From Parapedobacter pyrenivorans (GTDB taxonomy: Bacteria > Bacteroidota > Bacteroidia > Sphingobacteriales > Sphingobacteriaceae), in assembly GCF_014636865.1 (NCBI RefSeq), contig NZ_BMER01000004.1, forward strand, positions 186,001 to 250,000: a stretch of DNA of 64,000 nt, read 5' to 3'. The translations under genes and the position numbers were made by a program. Under the pieces are notes generated by a model. The model did no database searches. It was not told the origin of the DNA and was given only the letters and a program-made list of their open reading frames with translations. Shown here piece by piece: positions 62,253-64,000 of this stretch; position 1 is the first letter of the stretch; each line of letters starts with the position of its first letter.

Positions 62253-63847
62253 TTTTTGGGAATAAATTGGATAATATGTAATCCCCCAGGAGGAATTTCT
62301 GTTCTAACGTGGCTGTGATGACCAACCACTGGCTCGATCCGGGGGGCGACTTCGCTGCGGTGATCACTGCTGTTGGCCGCATTGATGTTTTCGTGACTTA
62401 GCATCCAGATGGATTGGGCGGTATAACCCTCTGGCGCATCGACGGTGACCGAATGTGCCGTGGCATGCGACCGGTTTACCAGCGACACCTGAAGGTGACG
62501 GTTACCGGTCAGTACGGCGGCCGCGTCGATGTATGTCAGCGAATCAACAGTAAATTCCGCTTCGCGGCTGTCACCGTCTATGGTGGGTTGAATATCCATT
62601 GTGGCGATGGATGGTCCGTTTACGGTGGCCTCGACCTTCATGCCTACGAGGTGCTGGCGGTAGTGCTTGAAGACGTGGTAAATCGGTGTCTGATAAGCAT
62701 CGGTATCGCCCACCGTGCGGATGAGGCCATGGGCATTGACCGGAAAGATGTAGTTGGCCATGCCGACGTGGGGGCTCTGGCGGATGAAGGCATTGAGCAT
62801 GCCAGCTACTACGGCGACATCAAATTGACGGCGGGGCGACTGCCGCGTAAACTTGAATGTGGTTCCTTCGTTGACGGAGTGCCGGTTGTTCCATTCGTCC
62901 ACACTGAGCCGGATGGGGCGGTCGGCCCGTCCTAACTGTTCGTTCACGACGGCCAGTTGATTGCCGAGCAAGGCAAGGTGGGCTTCCATCTTAGCTGGGG
63001 CAAAGAGGGTACTGGCCGGTTGTTGGATTTCGCCGTCTTTCACCTTCGAATTGACGTAGTAGTGCTGCGTCAGGAAGTCGATCAGCCGACCGCAGGTATC
63101 CAGCACGGTTTGGTTCCACGGAATGGAACGGCCGATGCTGAGCAGTTGAAGATCGGGGTGTTGTGCGCGGATGGCGCCGGCCCAGTATTTTAACCGTGTG
63201 GCGTATTGTTCGGCGGTTTCTTTGATCCGGCCAGCCCGGCTATCGAGGTAATTTTCGTTGCCAATGCCCCAAAACTTCACGTTATAGGGTTCGGCATGGC
63301 CGTTTTGGATGCGCAATCGACCATAGGGTGTATCGGCACTGCCATTGACGTACTCGATCCAGGCAAGCGCATCGGCCACAGTAGCCCGGAACTCGGGATG
63401 CAGGCTCATGTTTAAATTGACGTAGGGTACCGTGCCCACCGCTTGGCACCATTGCAAGAACTCGTCGGTGCCGAACTGGTAGTTTTCAATGCCACCCCAG
63501 GCGAGGTTGGGCACAGTAGGACGCTTTTCCTTCGGCCCGATGCCTTTTTCCCAGTGATACTCGTACACTACTGTGCCACCGGGCCACCGCATCACGGGGA
63601 TATCTAAGTCGACCAGTTGTGGAACCAAGTGCTGACGTACGTTGCCCTGTAGGTCGGCTATGCCGCCGTAGATCATGCTGTCGTTGACGTTTTCGAGCAT
63701 TTGGCCGTAGATCATCGGATCGACCTGGACCGGCACGTCGGGAATCTCCACCTTCACGGTAGTGCGTTGTGCCTGCGCCGGCTGGCAGCCCCATAGGCAG
63801 GCCAACACGGCGAAATAGCGGATGATCGGATTGGATTTCTGTTGCAT
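62249..63847 (-). CDS. GH51 alpha-L-arabinofuranosidase (copy 2)
   Basis: A 532-residue paralogue of the previous enzyme with signal peptide (FAVLACLWGCQPAQA; a lipoprotein is less likely). Catalytic residues are kept: acid/base E198 (GIGNENYL) and nucleophile E318 (SVDEWNNR). Differences concentrate at residues 95-115, 140-160 and 200-215, loops that border the active site in this fold, and the region about 320-380 is almost identical in both. The copies may therefore split different linkages. The susD fragment upstream (27-bp gap) is in the same direction. Confidence 0.93.
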   Translation of the reverse strand: MQQKSNPIIRYFAVLACLWGCQPAQAQRTTVKVEIPDVPVQVDPMIYGQMLENVNDSMIYGGIADLQGNVRQHLVPQLVDLDIPVMRWPGGTVVYEYHWEKGIGPKEKRPTVPNLAWGGIENYQFGTDEFLQWCQAVGTVPYVNLNMSLHPEFRATVADALAWIEYVNGSADTPYGRLRIQNGHAEPYNVKFWGIGNENYLDSRAGRIKETAEQYATRLKYWAGAIRAQHPDLQLLSIGRSIPWNQTVLDTCGRLIDFLTQHYYVNSKVKDGEIQQPASTLFAPAKMEAHLALLGNQLAVVNEQLGRADRPIRLSVDEWNNRHSVNEGTTFKFTRQSPRRQFDVAVVAGMLNAFIRQSPHVGMANYIFPVNAHGLIRTVGDTDAYQTPIYHVFKHYRQHLVGMKVEATVNGPSIATMDIQPTIDGDSREAEFTVDSLTYIDAAAVLTGNRHLQVSLVNRSHATAHSVTVDAPEGYTAQSIWMLSHENINAANSSDHRSEVAPRIEPVVGHHSHVRTEIPPGGLHIIQFIPKK

Positions 63848-63873
63848 CTGTTGCTAAGTTAATGGTTCGTACC

Positions 63874-64000
63874 CTAATACCCGGGATTCGGTGTCAGGTT
63901 TTTGTTGGTCTGCAACTCGATATCCGGTATGGGCCACAGGTAGTTTGCGGCGGGATTAAACAGCCGGGTCTGGATAATGCGCATTTCGCCGGCATTGGCT
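63874..64000 (-). CDS. SusD-family lipoprotein (C-terminal end only)
   Basis: Reading leftward from the window edge, the last 42 codons give a typical SusD ending (NPAANYLWPIPDIELQTN followed by a PNPGY terminus) and a TAG stop at 63874-63876. The rest of the gene and presumably its susC lie beyond 64000. It ties the two GH51 genes to a SusCD uptake system. Confidence 0.85.
   Translation of the reverse strand, partial: ANAGEMRIIQTRLFNPAANYLWPIPDIELQTNKNLTPNPGY

Overview
The window is chromosomal DNA from a member of the Bacteroidota, most like the Sphingobacteriaceae (Pedobacter/Parapedobacter-type). The taxonomic pointers are three SusC and/or SusD loci, FecI/FecR/TonB signalling, a type IX secretion cluster (PorP/SprF, OmpA, CHU_C sorting domain), a Reg_prop hybrid-like sensor kinase and promoters of the TAnnTTTG type. 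The genus is an inference. I saw no rRNA, tRNA, insertion sequence, phage gene or CRISPR array.

Layout. 1-4.6 kb: the end of a glycan-uptake locus (partial susC, susD, strong terminator). 4.9-6.7 kb: a tightly overlapped operon of two small lipoproteins and a glutathionylspermidine-synthase-like ligase, resembling E. coli ygiB-ygiC. 7.0-16.6 kb: a probable synthase-dependent exopolysaccharide locus (receiver protein, HEAT-repeat membrane protein, two paralogous processive GT2 synthases, TPR/YaiO-type outer-membrane barrel, DUF4838 glycosidase-like lipoprotein). It faces two minus-strand sensor kinases (16.6-20.7 kb) with no DNA-binding output. 20.8-22.4 kb: a DGPF/YCII protein coupled to an ECF42 sigma factor.

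22.5-35.4 kb: a complete polysaccharide-utilisation locus. A GntR/LacI-type regulator and a GH32-like lipoprotein run leftward; a GH32-family enzyme, SusC, SusD, a sedoheptulokinase-like FGGY kinase and a sugar/proton symporter run rightward. Repeated AATGTTTACATT-type sites lie in the divergent promoter region. 35.4-40.5 kb: murQ, an ECF sigma factor, a FecR anti-sigma factor and an STN-bearing TonB-dependent transducer in one leftward run.

40.7-46.7 kb: single genes: a small lipoprotein, two GNAT acetyltransferases, a phosphodiester glycosidase, a GH43 enzyme, a NrdI-NrdH-like fusion, a porin-like protein and a pyridoxamine-oxidase-like protein. 46.8-60.6 kb: a surface-adhesin system. It comprises a sensor kinase, a 7TM protein, a LuxR-type response regulator, a small secreted protein, an 1820-residue repeat adhesin with a type B sorting domain, PorP/SprF and an OmpA-family protein. 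60.7-64 kb: two tandem GH51 arabinofuranosidases and the end of a susD, the tail of another utilisation locus that continues outside the window.
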